The notes beneath the pieces were generated by a model. It was not told the DNA's origin. It saw only the letters and a list, made by a program, of their open reading frames with translations, and made no database searches. A DNA stretch of 16,324 bases from Bacillota bacterium (GTDB lineage: Bacteria > Bacillota > Clostridia > Lachnospirales > Lachnospiraceae), in assembly GCA_023414985.1 (NCBI GenBank), contig JAEZLY010000174.1:1-16324 (forward strand). Direction: 5' to 3'. Both the position numbers and the translations under genes were made by a program. Positions 14,907-16,324 of this stretch are shown in pieces; positions within the stretch are counted from its first letter, which is position 1, and each line of letters begins with the position of its first letter.

Positions 14907-15106
14907 AATTTATAGATTAAAATACTCATCAAGTAAAAAATATTGTGCAACTTAGTTAATATAATATCGCTATTACGGGATATGTAGTAATATTATTACA
15001 AACACATATTTTGTAATAGTCGCTTTATTACTTAAACCTTTAACCTAATTATAGATACGTTTCTGTGAATTGTCAATACGTATTTTATCTATTCTTTCAT
15101 TATTTA

Positions 15107-16324
15107 TTACTGATTGACTTCCTTTATCTCTGAAGTGTCTTTGGTAATACGGATCTGATAGGTTTTCCCCTTATATTGATAAGAGAAGGTTAGTCTTTCC
15201 CAGGAAGCAGGCAGCTTCGGTTCAACAATCAATACCCCATCCTTATCCTTCAACCCTGCAAATCCGCGTACCACTGCCTGCCAGGTAATACCGAAGGCAG
15301 CAAAATGCATGCCTTCTATTCCTGTATTATCCATGACATTCTCGATATCCAGAAACAGACTCTTAAGAAAATACTCCTCCGCTTTCGCGCTGACACTCAA
15401 ATCTGACGCCAGAATCGAGTGCACTCCATAGCTCAGACTGGAATCATGCAATGTTAGCGGCTCATAATAATTCCAGGCAGCTTGCTTCTGATTCCCTGTA
15501 AAGTCCTCCGGCAGCATAGTCATCAAGAGCAGCAGATCAGCCTGCTTCAGAACCTTATATCTTTGCAGTCGATCAAAACAGATCGTCCGATATAGCGGAA
15601 TTCCCTCTGTTTTATAGGCTGTGATATCCAGCGCCTCCAGCCTCTGAAAAGTTTCGTCCTGAAGATATAGGTCTTCCGCTTTCTGATAGGGAATCTTCAG
15701 TTTTTGGAGGATATCGTGCCACTGATTTAACTCGAACTCCTCCAGACCAATCTGCTTCCGTAGCTCATCTAATCGGTCCGGTGCCTTTTCCATTAGAAAA
15801 TCAATGCCGTTCAGCGCAAGCTGAAGGTTATATCGGATCAACCAGTTGGTATAGGTATTATTCACAGTGATACCGCAATATTCATCCGGTCCCTTGACAA
15901 AAAGTAGATTATAAACATCCTCTGCCGGGTCATAGGTAAGCCTGCTGGTCCAATATCTTGCAGTTTCAAGATAGACCTCTATCGCATATTTCTCTAAAAA
16001 TTCCAGGTCACCTGTCTCTCTGCAATACTGATCAATTGCGAAAGTCACATCTGCGGTAACATGTACTTCGCTGCTACCGATGTCCCAGCTTTCACATTGT
16101 TCTCTTCCATCAATTGAACACATCCACGGATATCTTGCTCCTTTTAAATTCATCCGTTCCGCGTTCCTACGGGCATCCTCCAGCATGAGGCACCGGTATT
16201 TTACCAGGTTTCTCGCGGCTTTCGGATAGGTTCCGATATAGAAGGGCAGCATAAAAATATCTGTATCCCAGAAGTAGCAGCCTTTATACCTCCCATGCAT
16301 GATGCCCCTTGCACCGATATTAAC
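15107..16324 (-). CDS. Glycoside hydrolase family 65 disaccharide phosphorylase, C-terminal half (5' end outside window)
   Basis: The frame stays open to the window end (VNIGARG before the ATG at 16300), so that ATG is internal. About 405 residues are visible of a family that is usually about 750. Barrel blocks are MHGRYKGCYFWDTDIFMLPF, MNLKGARYPWMCSIDGREQCE and HVTADVTFAIDQYC. The motif VKGPDEYCGITVNNTYTN carries the family's general-acid glutamate (PDEY, counterpart of maltose phosphorylase TGPNEY). LHDSSLSYGVHSILASD is the phosphate-site region, and a C-terminal beta domain (LPASWERLTFSYQYKGKTYQIRI) closes the protein. GH65 members split maltose, trehalose, kojibiose or nigerose with phosphate, giving beta-glucose 1-phosphate and saving ATP; a few are hydrolases. 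It lies upstream of the lacI operon on the same strand. Which disaccharide is used cannot be told from this half. Confidence 0.9.
   Translation of the reverse strand, partial: VNIGARGIMHGRYKGCYFWDTDIFMLPFYIGTYPKAARNLVKYRCLMLEDARRNAERMNLKGARYPWMCSIDGREQCESWDIGSSEVHVTADVTFAIDQYCRETGDLEFLEKYAIEVYLETARYWTSRLTYDPAEDVYNLLFVKGPDEYCGITVNNTYTNWLIRYNLQLALNGIDFLMEKAPDRLDELRKQIGLEEFELNQWHDILQKLKIPYQKAEDLYLQDETFQRLEALDITAYKTEGIPLYRTICFDRLQRYKVLKQADLLLLMTMLPEDFTGNQKQAAWNYYEPLTLHDSSLSYGVHSILASDLSVSAKAEEYFLKSLFLDIENVMDNTGIEGMHFAAFGITWQAVVRGFAGLKDKDGVLIVEPKLPASWERLTFSYQYKGKTYQIRITKDTSEIKEVNQ

Larger units (their letters stand above)
14760..15106 (-). other. 347-bp AT-rich regulatory gap upstream of lacI
   Basis: There is no gene here. 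Seen in order from the lacI end: its ribosome binding site (14766-14770), the palindromic operator (14784-14801), a sigma-A promoter (14803-14831), and a short AGGGT/ACCCT inverted repeat (14831-14844) next to the -35. Next come a second operator-like site (14891-14906) and a weak third match (15030-15045, ACTTAAACCTTTAACC, with CC instead of the central CG). The rest is A/T-rich. No strong terminator for the upstream GH65 gene is visible, so read-through into lacI is possible. AATACGTATT (15075-15084) is a perfect 10-base palindrome of unknown use. Confidence 0.6.

Noticed and set aside
14941..15000. AT-rich partial inverted repeat around TAATATAATA and TAATATTATTA
   Set aside because: Low-complexity A/T sequence gives such matches by chance. 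There is no G/C-containing stem or T-run to call a terminator for the GH65 gene.

Overview
The window looks like chromosomal DNA from an anaerobic, spore-forming, Gram-positive Clostridia member, most likely Lachnospiraceae-like. This is inferred from strong GGAGG ribosome binding sites, sigma-A promoters, a SleB/LysM spore-cortex-type hydrolase, a biotin-type sodium-pump decarboxylase beta subunit, and a carbohydrate ABC operon with a lipoprotein binding protein and no ATPase gene of its own. No rRNA, tRNA, CRISPR array, complete insertion sequence or phage gene was seen.

Left part (1-4957). The 3' half of an MMPL/RND membrane transporter is followed by a large secreted or anchored coiled protein with xxxLxxG heptads; the two look like an operon. 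Converging on them is an orphan ribose-type sugar-binding protein that has no signal peptide and may be 5'-truncated. Between the convergent genes lies a 207-bp fold-back element with perfect 18-bp ends. A LysM-LysM-SleB cell-wall hydrolase follows, and a 15-bp-stem bidirectional terminator closes this part.

Middle part (4960-7756). A D-lactate-dehydrogenase-type 2-hydroxyacid dehydrogenase with a cysteine-rich tail is divergent from a two-gene sodium-pump unit: a 49-codon OadG-like gamma subunit and an OadB-like beta subunit. The 311-bp gap between them holds a promoter for each direction. On the sodium-pump side, an intrinsic terminator sits between the promoter and the first gene, so the leader is either an attenuator or a separate small RNA. 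A 28-bp perfect hairpin separates this unit from the next.

Right part (7779-16324, all minus strand) is an alpha-glucoside utilisation locus. Transcription order is a GH65 phosphorylase (its 5' half lies outside the window), then, after a 347-bp AT-rich regulatory gap, a LacI-family regulator, two MalF/MalG-type permeases, a lipoprotein sugar-binding protein, and a cytoplasmic GH31 alpha-glycosidase. The lacI promoter has a TTGACG/TATAAT pair with 17-bp spacing. An 18-bp palindromic operator sits over the predicted start site, and a second similar site lies exactly 104 bp upstream, which would suit DNA looping. A perfect 16-bp-stem hairpin lies between the binding-protein and GH31 genes and shows that the longest possible GH31 start is wrong.

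How the right-hand genes work together (inference): an alpha-linked gluco-oligosaccharide is caught outside the cell, imported by the two permeases with a shared ATPase encoded elsewhere, and split inside by GH31 hydrolysis and GH65 phosphorolysis. The sugar-responsive LacI protein would control its own operon. I see no clearly novel system; the fold-back element and the sodium-pump leader are the least explained pieces.
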